Shown here piece after piece: positions 24,428 through 32,377 of a DNA stretch of 56,785 nucleotides. A model generated the notes under the pieces. The model was not told the DNA's origin and made no database searches. It saw only the letters and a list, made by a program, of their open reading frames with translations. Within the stretch, counting starts at the first letter, position 1, and each line of letters opens with the position of its first letter. Both the position numbers and the translations under genes were made by a program. Source of the DNA: Streptomyces sp. McG3 (lineage in GTDB: Bacteria > Actinomycetota > Actinomycetes > Streptomycetales > Streptomycetaceae); assembly GCF_018619185.1 (NCBI RefSeq), contig NZ_JAAXYC010000015.1, positions 1-56,785 of the forward strand, given 5' to 3'.

Positions 24428-25684
24428 GTGCCGATGGGGGCTCTGAACGTCACCGCGCGACCCGACCTGGCCGCCCCGGTCACCGAGGCGGGAAGAACAC
24501 TGCTCGCCCTGGTCGGCGAGCAGACACCGGCGCTCCGCGCCGACGCCGACGAGCGGGACCGCACCGGGACGTTCCCGGACAAGGTCTTCGAGCACTTCGG
24601 AACCAGCGGCGTGCTCGGCGGCACGGTCCCCGCGGAGCTCGGCGGGCTCGGTGTCGGCTCCCTCCACGACATCGCCCTGGTCCTGGAGGAGGTGGCACGG
24701 GCCGACGCGTCCGCCGCGCTCGCCCTGCACGTCCAGTTCAGCCGGGGCCTGACCCTGACGTACGAGTGGAGACACGGCAAACCCGAGGCGGCGGCGCTCG
24801 CGGAGAGGGTGCTGCGGGCCATGGCGACCGGCACCGCGCGGGTCTGCGGCGCGGTCAAGGACCACCCGAGCGCGGTGACACGGCTGGAGCCGGACGGCAC
24901 GGGGGGCTGGCTGCTGACCGGGCAGAAGACCCTGGTGAGCATGGCACCGGTGGCCACCCACTTCTTCGCCTACGCCCTGGTCGAGTCGGAGGGCCGTACC
25001 TGCCTCGCGGCTCCGCTGATCGCCCGCGGCACCCCCGGTCTGACCGTCCTCGACACCTGGGACGGCCTCGGGATGCGCTCCTCGGGAACGTGGGACATCC
25101 GCTTCGACCGGTGCCGCGTGCCGGATGCCGACGTACTGGTGCGGGGCCCGGTCGGGGAGCGCGGCGCCGCGGCGCTCGCGGGACAGACCGTCAGCTCGAT
25201 CACCATGCTCGGCATCTATCTCGGTATCGCCCGCGCGGCCCGCGACGCCGCCGTGGAGTGGCAGCGGGGACGCTCCGGCGCGCCCGCCGCGGTCCGCGTG
25301 CTCGTCGCCGATGTCGAGGCACGCCTGTACGCGGCGCGGGCGACCACCGCCGCGGCGCTGGCCGAGGCCGACGCGCTGACCGCGGAAGCACCCGATCCGG
25401 CCGTGCGCGGTCCGCGGATGATGACCCCGTTCCAGTGCGCGAAGCTGACGCTCAACCGGCTCGCGCTCGACATCGTCAACGACTGCCTCACGATCGTCGG
25501 TGGAGCGTCCTACGCCGGGGCGTCGAGCCTGTCCCGGCTCTACCGGGACGTCCGGGCCGGGTGGTTCATGCAGCCCTACACCTACCCCGACGCCGTCGAC
25601 TACCTCAGCGCGCGGGCCCTGCGCATCGACCACGACGACGACTACATGAGCACCCGAGCCGCCCGCTTCGCCGGGCGCGGTTGA
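24428..25684 (+). CDS. Amino-sugar N-oxygenase (nitrososynthase), acyl-CoA dehydrogenase fold
   Basis: This 418-aa flavoprotein has the acyl-CoA dehydrogenase fold: helical N-domain, beta-domain with [20 protein letters not shown] and [15 protein letters not shown], and a C-terminal helical bundle with [20 protein letters not shown]. In a cluster with a sugar 3-aminotransferase and C-methyltransferase, this type is the nitrososynthase (KijD3, ORF36, RubN8, DnmZ). Such enzymes oxidise the 3-amino group of TDP-3-amino-3-methyl sugars via hydroxylamine to nitroso with reduced flavin and O2. GTG 24428, 6 bases after GGAGG, is preferred over ATG 24434. It lies in the sugar operon between dehydratase and aminotransferase. 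The alternative, a generic acyl-CoA dehydrogenase, fits the context poorly. Confidence 0.85.
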   Translation: MPMGALNVTARPDLAAPVTEAGRTLLALVGEQTPALRADADERDRTGTFPDKVFEHFGTSGVLGGTVPAELGGLGVGSLHDIALVLEEVARADASAALALHVQFSRGLTLTYEWRHGKPEAAALAERVLRAMATGTARVCGAVKDHPSAVTRLEPDGTGGWLLTGQKTLVSMAPVATHFFAYALVESEGRTCLAAPLIARGTPGLTVLDTWDGLGMRSSGTWDIRFDRCRVPDADVLVRGPVGERGAAALAGQTVSSITMLGIYLGIARAARDAAVEWQRGRSGAPAAVRVLVADVEARLYAARATTAAALAEADALTAEAPDPAVRGPRMMTPFQCAKLTLNRLALDIVNDCLTIVGGASYAGASSLSRLYRDVRAGWFMQPYTYPDAVDYLSARALRIDHDDDYMSTRAARFAGRG

Positions 25685-25703
25685 CTCGCGGAGGAGCACG
25701 CCG

Positions 25704-26825
25704 ATGACAACAAGGGTGTGGGACTACCTTTCCGAATACGAGAACGAGCGCGACGATTTGCTCGACGCGGTGGAGACCGTGTTCGGCTCCGGGCAACTCG
25801 TGCTGGGCGCGAGCGTCGCCGGGTTCGAGGCGGAGTTCGCCGGCCGGCACGGACTGGACCACTGCGTCGGGGTCGACAACGGCACGAACGCCGTCGTGCT
25901 CGGGCTCGAGGCGCTCGGAGTCGGACCGGGCGACGAGGTCATCACGGTCTCCAACACGGCTGCCCCGACCGTGGTCGCGATCGACGCGGTCGGGGCGACC
26001 CCCGTCTTCGTCGACGTCCGCGAGGACGACTTCCTGATGGACACCGACCGGCTCGCGGCGGCCGTCACCGACCGCACCAGGGCGATCGTTCCCGTCCACC
26101 TCTACGGCCAGTGCGTCGACATGGACCCGGTGCTGCGCGTCGCCCGCGCCCACGACCTGACCGTACTGGAGGACTGCGCGCAGGCGCACGGGGCCCGGTA
26201 CCACGGGCGGACGGCCGGGACCATGGGCGCCGCCGCCGCCTTCTCGTTCTACCCGACCAAGGTGCTGGGGGCCTACGGCGACGGCGGTGCGGTGATCACC
26301 GACTCCGCGGAGACCGACCGGGCACTGCGGCGCCTGCGCTACTACGGCATGGACGACGCGTACTACGTGGTGAGTACCCCGGGCCACAACAGCCGCCTCG
26401 ACGAGGTCCAGGCGGAGATCCTGCGCCGCAAACTGACCCGCCTGGACGCGTACATCGAGGGCCGTCGGCGCGTGGCCCGCCGCTACGAGGAGGCGCTCCG
26501 CGACATCGCCGTGGACGGTGGCCTGATGCTGCCCCGGACCCGGCCGGGCAACGAGCACGTGTACTACCTCTACGTGGTGCGCCATCCGCAACGCGACCTC
26601 GTCCTCGAAGAGCTGCGCAGGCGCGACATCTCCCTGAACGTCAGCTACCCGTGGCCCGTCCACACCATGGAAGGGTTCCGCCACCTGGGACAGAGCGAGG
26701 GCTCCCTGGCCGTCACCGAGCGGCTCGCGGCCGAGATCTTCTCGCTCCCGATGTACCCCTCCCTGCCCAGGGACCGCCAGGACCACGTGATCGAGTCCCT
26801 GCGTGAGGTACTGGCGAAGCTCTGA
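25704..26825 (+). CDS. DegT/DnrJ/EryC1-family NDP-hexose aminotransferase
   Basis: This 373-aa PLP enzyme has [18 protein letters not shown] for phosphate and cofactor binding, [17 protein letters not shown] with the cofactor-contacting Asp, the Schiff-base lysine in [16 protein letters not shown], and the C-terminal motifs [10 protein letters not shown] and SLPMYPSL. It transaminates keto-sugar nucleotides, here most likely the 3-ketone left by the 2,3-dehydratase, using glutamate or glutamine. GGAGGAG lies upstream of the ATG, 19 bp after the nitrososynthase stop. Confidence 0.94.
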   Translation: MTTRVWDYLSEYENERDDLLDAVETVFGSGQLVLGASVAGFEAEFAGRHGLDHCVGVDNGTNAVVLGLEALGVGPGDEVITVSNTAAPTVVAIDAVGATPVFVDVREDDFLMDTDRLAAAVTDRTRAIVPVHLYGQCVDMDPVLRVARAHDLTVLEDCAQAHGARYHGRTAGTMGAAAAFSFYPTKVLGAYGDGGAVITDSAETDRALRRLRYYGMDDAYYVVSTPGHNSRLDEVQAEILRRKLTRLDAYIEGRRRVARRYEEALRDIAVDGGLMLPRTRPGNEHVYYLYVVRHPQRDLVLEELRRRDISLNVSYPWPVHTMEGFRHLGQSEGSLAVTERLAAEIFSLPMYPSLPRDRQDHVIESLREVLAKL

Positions 26826-26886
26826 CGACCGGTCGACACCCGCGTTCTCCCTTTTCCCTGCCCACGATGATGGTGGAGGCCCGACG

Positions 26887-28128
26887 ATGACTGACCAGGC
26901 CCTTCCGGCCGTGCCGAGCGCGTGCCGGATCTGCGGTGCGGCGACCGAGGAGTTCCTCGACCTCGGCCGCCAGCCCCTGTCCGACGCCTTTTCCGAAGAA
27001 CCACCGGTCGCCGAGTTCTTCTACGACCTCCGCGTCGCGCGCTGCACCGCGTGCGCCATGGTGCAGCTCGTCGAGGAGGTGCCCAGGGAGCGCATGTTCC
27101 ACGAGGACTACCCCTACTACTCCTCCGGTTCGGCCGTCATGCGCGAGCACTTCGCCCGCACCGCGGCCGAGTTCCTCAAGGGAGAGCTGGACCGCGAGGA
27201 CGCGTTCGCCGTCGAGATCGGCTGCAATGACGGGGTGATGCTGCGGCAGATCGGTCGGGCCGGCGTCCGCCACCTGGGCTTCGAGCCGTCCCGCAAGGTC
27301 GCCGACGTCGCACGCGGACACGGCGTGCGGGTGCGCGGCGACTTCTTCGAGGAGAGGACCGCCGCCGACGTCCGGCGCACGGAGGGGCCCGCGAACGTGA
27401 TCTACGCGGCCAACACCCTCTGCCACATCCCCTACATGGAGTCCGTGTTCCGCGGCATCGACGCCCTGCTCGCCGAGGACGGCGTGTTCGTCTTCGAGGA
27501 CCCCTACTTCGGGGACGTCGTGGAGAAGACCTCGTTCGACCAGATCTACGACGAGCACTTCTACCTCTTCACCGCGCGCTCCGTGCGCGCGATGGCCGAG
27601 CGCTTCGGCTTTGAACTCGTGGACGTCCGACGGCTGCCCGTCCACGGGGGAGAGATCAGGTACACGCTCGCGCGGGCCGGTTCGCGCCGGCCCGCGCCGG
27701 CCGTGGACGAACTCCTCGACGAGGAGGAGACGCGGCGCCTCACGGCCCCCGACGTCCTGCGCCGGTTCGCCGGAGACGTGTCGGCGATCCGGGACGATCT
27801 GCTCGCCCTGCTGACCCGGCTCCGCGACGAGGGGCGCACCGTCGTGGCGTACGGCGCGACGGCCAAGAGCGCGACGGTCGCCAACTACTGCGGGCTGGGG
27901 CCGGATCTCATCTCCTTCGTCTGCGACACCACACCGGCCAAGCAGGGCCGCCTCACGCCCGGCACCCACATCCCGGTGCGCGCCGCGGAGGCGTTCGCCG
28001 ACTCGTACCCGGACTACGCACTGCTCTTCGCCTGGAACCACGCGGACGAGATCATGGCCAAGGAGTCGGACTTCCGTGAGTCCGGCGGCCACTGGATCCG
28101 CTACGTCCCCGACGTACGCGTCGACTGA
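26887..28128 (+). CDS. NDP-hexose C-3 methyltransferase
   Basis: This 413-aa SAM-dependent C-methyltransferase is of the TylC3/EvaC/KijD1/TcaB9 type. It has an N-terminal zinc-binding domain (CRICG near residue 13 and CTACAMVQL near residue 56), a Rossmann SAM-binding motif VEIGCNDGVMLRQIG, the substrate-binding YDEHFYLFTARSV with the catalytic Tyr/His region, and the C-terminal domain AYGATAKSATVANYCGL. It adds the C-3 branch methyl to a TDP-3-amino-4-keto sugar after transamination. ATG 26887 has GGTGGAGG 8 bases upstream; longer frames upstream lack this. Confidence 0.94.
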   Translation: MTDQALPAVPSACRICGAATEEFLDLGRQPLSDAFSEEPPVAEFFYDLRVARCTACAMVQLVEEVPRERMFHEDYPYYSSGSAVMREHFARTAAEFLKGELDREDAFAVEIGCNDGVMLRQIGRAGVRHLGFEPSRKVADVARGHGVRVRGDFFEERTAADVRRTEGPANVIYAANTLCHIPYMESVFRGIDALLAEDGVFVFEDPYFGDVVEKTSFDQIYDEHFYLFTARSVRAMAERFGFELVDVRRLPVHGGEIRYTLARAGSRRPAPAVDELLDEEETRRLTAPDVLRRFAGDVSAIRDDLLALLTRLRDEGRTVVAYGATAKSATVANYCGLGPDLISFVCDTTPAKQGRLTPGTHIPVRAAEAFADSYPDYALLFAWNHADEIMAKESDFRESGGHWIRYVPDVRVD

Positions 28129-28141
28129 CACGGGCGAAGGC

Positions 28142-28169
28142 GCCCGGCCGGAAACACGTCCGGCCGGGC
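28142..28169 (+). terminator. Strong hairpin between C-methyltransferase and epimerase
   Basis: GCCCGGCCGGA (28142-28152) and TCCGGCCGGGC (28159-28169) form a perfect 11-bp stem with a 6-base loop, 13 bases after the methyltransferase stop and about 20 before the epimerase start. It may attenuate or process the transcript rather than end it, because the epimerase belongs to the same pathway. Confidence 0.6.
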
Positions 28170-28189
28170 CGCGGTGAGAGGAGAGTGCT

Positions 28190-28804
28190 GTGGACGTCCG
28201 GAAGATGACGATCGAGGGCGCGGTGGAGTTCTCCCCGGCCGTCTTCCCCGACGACCGGGGAGACTTTCTGTCCAGCTACCAGGAGTCGGACTTCCGCACG
28301 GCGATGGGGACTTCCCTCTTCCCCGTCGCCCAGGCCAGCTTCAGCCGCTCGCGGAGAGGAGTCATGCGCGGCGTGCACTACACGGCGACCCCACCCGGGT
28401 GCGAGAAGTACGTGACGTGCCCCCGGGGGAGCGCGCTGGACGTCGTCGTCGACCTGCGCGTCGGCTCACCGACCTTCGGGACGTGGGACTCGGTCGTGCT
28501 CGACCAGGAGACCCACCGCGCCGTGTACCTGCCCCAGGGCGTGGGGCACCTCTTCCTCGCACTGGAGGACGACACGGTCATGTCGTATCTGCTCTCCCGC
28601 GAGTACGTCCCCGGGAACGAGCGGGCGATCTCACCGTTCGATCCCCGGCTGGCCCTGCCCGTACCCGGCCCGTCAGATGTGATGATCTCGCAGCGTGACC
28701 GCGAGGCGCCGCTGCTCGCCGAGGCGCTGCGCGCGGGGCTGCTACCCGGTACGGACGCGCGCGCGGCCTCGCGTGGAGCCGCCGGGCCCACGAAGCCCGG
28801 CTAG
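28190..28804 (+). CDS. dTDP-4-keto-6-deoxyhexose 3,5- (or 5-) epimerase
   Basis: This 204-aa cupin is of the RmlC/EvaD family. It has PDDRGDFLSSYQESDF, the catalytic base His in RRGVMRGVHYTATPP, the partner Asp in ALDVVVDLRVGSPTFG and the barrel segment YLPQGVGHLFLALEDDTVM. In branched amino-sugar pathways such enzymes usually invert only C-5, giving the L-series. The GTG start has GAGGAGAG upstream. It is the last sugar gene of the operon; after it comes a hairpin and the sigma-factor gene. Confidence 0.93.
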   Translation: MDVRKMTIEGAVEFSPAVFPDDRGDFLSSYQESDFRTAMGTSLFPVAQASFSRSRRGVMRGVHYTATPPGCEKYVTCPRGSALDVVVDLRVGSPTFGTWDSVVLDQETHRAVYLPQGVGHLFLALEDDTVMSYLLSREYVPGNERAISPFDPRLALPVPGPSDVMISQRDREAPLLAEALRAGLLPGTDARAASRGAAGPTKPG

Positions 28805-28816
28805 ACTCTTCGCGGC

Positions 28817-28836
28817 GGGCCGCGCACGCGCGGCCC
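28817..28836 (+). terminator. Hairpin after the sugar operon
   Basis: GGGCCGCGC (28817-28825) and GCGCGGCCC (28828-28836) form a perfect inverted repeat beginning 12 bases after the epimerase stop codon and ahead of the sigma-factor gene. It is a likely end or pause of the sugar operon. Confidence 0.6.
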
Positions 28837-28864
28837 GGGTCCGGACGGCCGTGGAGGAAAGACC

Positions 28865-30133
28865 GTGTCCGCGCAGAACGGCGAGGTGGACGAGGACCTG
28901 CTGCGTGAGCTGGCACCTCAGGTGCTCGGGGCGCTCATCCGGCGGTACGGCGTCTTCGACACCTGCGAGGACGCCGTCCAGGAGGCCCTGCTCTCCGCCT
29001 CGCTCCAGTGGCCGGTCGAGGGGCGGCCGGACCATCCCCGCGGCTGGCTGTACACCGTCGCCTCCCGTCACCTGGTGGACCAGGTACGCGCCGACCACGC
29101 CCGGCGCCGCCGTGAGGACCACGTCGCCCTGGCGGTCCCGGCGGCGGAACTGTCCAGCCCCGGAGTCGACAGCGAGCCCCGCACCGACCGGGACGACTCC
29201 CTCAAGCTGCTCTTTCTCTGCTGCCATCCGCGACTCTCCGCCTCCAGCAGGATCGCGCTCACGCTGCGCGCCGTCGGCGGCCTGACCACCGCCCAGATCG
29301 CCGCCGCCTACCTGGTTCCCGAAGCGACGATGGCCCAGCGCATCAGCCGGGCCAAGCAGACCATCAGGAAGACCGGCACGACCTTCCGCATGCCGGCGGC
29401 CGCCGACCGGGCCGAGCGAGTGGAAGCGGTGCTGCACGTGCTGTACCTGATCTTCAACGAGGGGTACACCACGACGGACGGCACCGCCCTGACCGCGCCG
29501 GCGCTGTCGGGCGAGGCGATCCGGCTCACCCGGCTGCTGCACCGGCTGCTGCCCTCGGACGCCGAGGTCACCGGTCTGCTGGCGCTCATGCTGCTCACCG
29601 ACGCGCGGCGCCGTGCGCGGGTGGGCGCCGACGGCGGCCTGGTGCCACTCGCGGAGCAGGACCGCAGCCGGTGGGACCGCGAGCTGATCGCCCAGGGCAT
29701 CGCCCTGATCAGTGAGGCGCTGCCCCGGGGACGCGTCGGGCCGTACCAACTGCAGGCGGCGATCGCAGCGGTCCACGACGAGGCCGAGCAGGTCGCTTCC
29801 ACCGACTGGCCCCAGATCCTCGCCCTGTACGAACTCCTCGAACAGGCCGCCCCGAACCCGGTGGTCACCCTCAACCGCGCGGTCGCCCTCGCCATGGTGC
29901 ACGGCCCGAGCGCCGGGCTCGACCTGCTGGCCACCCTGCAGTCCGACCACCGCATGGCCCACCACCACCGGCTGCCGGCCACCCGGGCGCACCTCCTGGA
30001 ACTGCTCGGGGAGCACCGGGCGGCGGCGGACTGCTATCGCGACGCCGCCCGGCGCACCACGAGCGCACCGGAGCGGCGCCATCTCCTCTCCCGTGCGACG
30101 CGCCTGGAGGCGCGGGGCGGCCGGGTGTCCTGA
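28865..30133 (+). CDS. ECF-type RNA polymerase sigma factor, ECF42-like
   Basis: This 422-aa protein has sigma region 2 (YGVFDTCEDAVQEALLSA, HPRGWLYTVASRHLVDQVRA) and region 4 (LTTAQIAAAYLVPEATMAQR, ISRAKQTIRK). A roughly 220-residue C-terminal extension follows, with VEAVLHVLYLIFNEGY and tetratricopeptide-like helices (NPVVTLNRAVALAMVHGPSA). This is the layout of the ECF42 group, which lacks a membrane anti-sigma factor and is usually encoded beside a DGPF (YCII-type) protein. Here a DGPF gene lies 10 kb away at 40042-40383. The GTG start follows GGAGGAAAG. It is a candidate cluster-situated regulator. Confidence 0.9.
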   Translation: MSAQNGEVDEDLLRELAPQVLGALIRRYGVFDTCEDAVQEALLSASLQWPVEGRPDHPRGWLYTVASRHLVDQVRADHARRRREDHVALAVPAAELSSPGVDSEPRTDRDDSLKLLFLCCHPRLSASSRIALTLRAVGGLTTAQIAAAYLVPEATMAQRISRAKQTIRKTGTTFRMPAAADRAERVEAVLHVLYLIFNEGYTTTDGTALTAPALSGEAIRLTRLLHRLLPSDAEVTGLLALMLLTDARRRARVGADGGLVPLAEQDRSRWDRELIAQGIALISEALPRGRVGPYQLQAAIAAVHDEAEQVASTDWPQILALYELLEQAAPNPVVTLNRAVALAMVHGPSAGLDLLATLQSDHRMAHHHRLPATRAHLLELLGEHRAAADCYRDAARRTTSAPERRHLLSRATRLEARGGRVS

Positions 30134-30136
30134 CCC

Positions 30137-30270
30137 TCAGCGCCGGTGGAGGAAGGCGTTGAGGGCGTCCGTGCGTTCGGTGTCGCTGGTGCGGGGCCGC
30201 CGACAGGACCGTTCGTCGGCGAGGGCGCGGTTGACGCGTTCGACCCGGTCCGAGCCGGTGGCACGCTGGT
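30137..30270 (-). pseudogene. IS481-family transposase remnant, C-terminal end
   Basis: The minus-strand frame ending at 30137 reads GSDRVERVNRALADERSCRR, then TSDTERTDALNAFLHRR and a stop. This matches the RVERxNRTLxDEW and SxxERxxAxxxWLH C-terminal region of IS481-type integrase-fold transposases, where the glutamate of RVER is the last residue of the DDE triad. The rest of the gene and the terminal repeats are missing. Confidence 0.55.
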
Positions 30271-30278
30271 TCAGCCCG

Positions 30279-30434
30279 CTACCGGTAGTGCCGACGTCCT
30301 CCCACCGCGTGCCCCAGGGCTCCGAGAGCCCATAGCGCCGCGCCGATGGCCACCAGGATGATCCCGATGGTCCACAGGACGCCGATGCCGGCGATCAAGC
30401 CGATGACCAGGAGAATGAGGCCGAGGATGATCAT
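30279..30434 (-). CDS. DUF6131-type small membrane protein
   Basis: This 51-aa, very hydrophobic protein reads MIILGLILLVIGLIAGIGVL, then WTIGIILVAIGAALWALG, and ends GHAVGGRRHYR. Two transmembrane helices and the GRRHY-type tail are the hallmark of a small membrane protein widespread in Streptomyces and relatives (DUF6131). GGAGG lies 5 bases before the ATG at 30434. Function is unknown. It is squeezed between two gene remnants and is probably a housekeeping gene that became enclosed in the cluster. Confidence 0.8.
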   Translation of the reverse strand: MIILGLILLVIGLIAGIGVLWTIGIILVAIGAALWALGALGHAVGGRRHYR

Positions 30435-30457
30435 GACGCCTCCGATCGACCCTCGGG

Positions 30458-30955
30458 GTGGCGGTCGGCTCCACCGAAGTGGTGGTGTGGCGCCACCGGG
30501 AAGGCAAGCTCCGTACGGGCCCGGGCGCCTGCCCGCATCTGGGGGCGCCGCTGCGCGACAGCCCCGTGCTCCGCGGTCTGCGCTGCGGCTGCCGCCTGAG
30601 TGGCGGAAGACCCGTCCGCTCCCGGCCTCCTCCGTCTGACCGATCGCTCGCCGCTCGAACGTGCCGCTCGTATGCCGGATGCGGCGGAGGCCCAGCCGGC
30701 CGTCGTCGGTGGGGACGCCTGCTGCTCCGGCCCGGGATCGAGCACCGAGGCCGTCCCGGCGCCCCCCTCGTCATCGCCGCCCGGGCCCTCCGCACCATCA
30801 GGCGCCTCGACCCGAAAGCCCACATGCCGGCCTGGCCCTCTACCACGTCCTGGGCCGTCTCCAAGACCTGCTGAAGGGCCGGACCGGCGCCTGCACCACA
30901 TGCAACCGTCACCCACCCCGCGACCGGAGCAGACACAGAACCCGACGAAGCGCTA
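30458..30955 (+). pseudogene. Decayed Rieske-type protein
   Basis: The first about 50 codons read VAVGSTEVVVWRHREGKLRT and GPGACPHLGAPL, a Rieske [2Fe-2S] first motif (C-P-H-x-G). The second motif, expected as C-x-x-H, reads RCGCRLSGG and lacks its His. Coding sense then moves between frames (HMPAWPSTTSW; HAGLALYHVLGRLQDLLKGR) to about 30955. It looks like a dead gene of the DUF5914/Rieske kind. Confidence 0.45.
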
Positions 30956-32146
30956 CTAGAGGTACTGCGTGTTGGGAGCCAGGCCGCACAGGATGCGGCC
31001 GTAGAGCTCCAGGTTGGTGTTCGGGTGCATGATGGCGTGCAGGTTCAGCGTCTGGACATCGCGTTCGACGCGTTGGATGGGCACGTCGGTGTAGATCGAC
31101 GACGCGCCACTCGCTGTGTTCAGGACGTCGACGGCCTCCTTCGCCCGCTGACACGCCGCGCCCGTGTCGAGCCGGACGCGGGCGCGTTCCTCCAGCGTCC
31201 ACGGCTCGCCGGACGCGTTCTTGGCGTCCACGAGGTCGGCGATGCGGTACACGTGGAACTCGGTCTCGTCGATCTTGACCGACGCCTCGGCGACCTGGAG
31301 GTGGGTCAGCGGGGCCTCACGCTGGTCGGCGTACTCGGTGTACGTGATCTTCCGGCCGGGCAGCCGCTCGAAGAAGACGTCCCTGGCGCCCTTGGCCAGC
31401 CCCAGCGCGGTCGCGCTGACCGTGGCGCACGCCGTCGGCATGATCGGCGCCCGGTAGATGAGGGCGTCGGCGTTACTGCCGTGCCCGGAGTGTCCCTGGA
31501 TCAGACCGCCCAGCGGGATGTACCGGGCGTCCGGCACGAAGACGTCCTGGGCGACCGTGCTGACACTGCCCGAACCGCGCAGGCCGGCGGTGTGCCAGTC
31601 GTCGACGATCTCCAGCGAGGCCAGCGGAATGAGAGTCATGATCGGCTGATGACTGCCGTCCGGCATGGCGAGCACCGCCGCGTTGGTGTTCCACTTGCTG
31701 TGCTTCGCCCCGCTGTTGAACCCCCACCTGCCGTTGACGACGATGCCGCCCTCCGCCGGCACCGCCATGGCCGTCGGACTGATGATGCCGCTCACCAGGT
31801 CGTCCGGTGAAGTGAACACCTCGTCCTGCACCGCGTCGGGGAAGAGCCCGGCGACCCACGCGCTGATGGACCACACACCGGCGGTCCACGAGGCGGATCC
31901 GTCGCCCCTGGCCAGTTCCGCGAGCACCTCGACCTGCGTCCTCATGTCGGACTCGTAACCGCCGAGCCGGGCGGGCAGCCGGGTGCGCAACAGGCCGGAT
32001 TCGGCCATCGCCCTGATGGTGTCCTCGTGCAACTCGCGGTTCTCTTCGGCCCAGGGGGCCTTCTCGCGGAGCAGAGGCACCAACTTCGTCGCGCGGGCGA
32101 CGAGGTCTGCGCGGTTCGGCGCTTGCGCGAGTTCGGTCGTGTCCAC
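30956..32146 (-). CDS. Flavin-dependent monooxygenase of the acyl-CoA dehydrogenase fold (class D)
   Basis: This 396-aa protein begins MDTTELAQAPNRADLVARAT and has the ACAD N-domain (ESGLLRTRLPARLGGYESDM), flavin-site region GDGSASWTAGVWSISAWVAG and beta-domain GIVVNGRWGFNSGAKHSKWN with TAGLRGSGSVSTVAQDVFVP. The C-terminal helices end RVERDVQTLNLHAIMHPNTN. The serine/tryptophan-rich flavin site and absence of a CoA-type catalytic Glu fit the HsaA/DszC/ActVA-type monooxygenases, which use reduced flavin from a separate reductase. The only reductase in the window is at 50247-50795. It may hydroxylate an aromatic unit of the enediyne product. The start at 32146 has a purine-rich sequence (GGAGAAGC) upstream. 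Confidence 0.85.
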   Translation of the reverse strand: MDTTELAQAPNRADLVARATKLVPLLREKAPWAEENRELHEDTIRAMAESGLLRTRLPARLGGYESDMRTQVEVLAELARGDGSASWTAGVWSISAWVAGLFPDAVQDEVFTSPDDLVSGIISPTAMAVPAEGGIVVNGRWGFNSGAKHSKWNTNAAVLAMPDGSHQPIMTLIPLASLEIVDDWHTAGLRGSGSVSTVAQDVFVPDARYIPLGGLIQGHSGHGSNADALIYRAPIMPTACATVSATALGLAKGARDVFFERLPGRKITYTEYADQREAPLTHLQVAEASVKIDETEFHVYRIADLVDAKNASGEPWTLEERARVRLDTGAACQRAKEAVDVLNTASGASSIYTDVPIQRVERDVQTLNLHAIMHPNTNLELYGRILCGLAPNTQYL

Positions 32147-32309
32147 AGCTTCTCCTTGGAATATCGATGGGGGGAGCCCGGTGCGCGTGCCGTGACCGGA
32201 GTCCGGTGTTCACCGTCGCAGGGCACCGGTGTGCGGGACATCTCCAGGATTGCGGGGTCCGGGGAAGCGAGTGCGGGGGAGCGGTGGCGGGGGCCCGGTG
32301 CGTGCGCGG

Positions 32310-32346
32310 CCCCGCACGCGGCGGACGACGATCGCCGCGTGCGGGG
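32310..32346 (-). terminator. Strong terminator hairpin after the FAD oxidase gene
   Basis: A perfect 14-bp stem is formed by 32310-32323 (CCCCGCACGCGGCG) and 32333-32346 with a 9-base loop, 32 bases downstream of the minus-strand FAD oxidase stop. It separates that operon from the monooxygenase gene that follows. Confidence 0.8.
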
Positions 32347-32377
32347 GTGCCTGCCGGCTACGGACTCCCCGCTCAGG

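Noticed and set aside
26713..28131. Long open frame antisense to the C-methyltransferase
   Set aside because: The plus-strand frame has full family motifs; the antisense frame has only the composition expected from codon bias.
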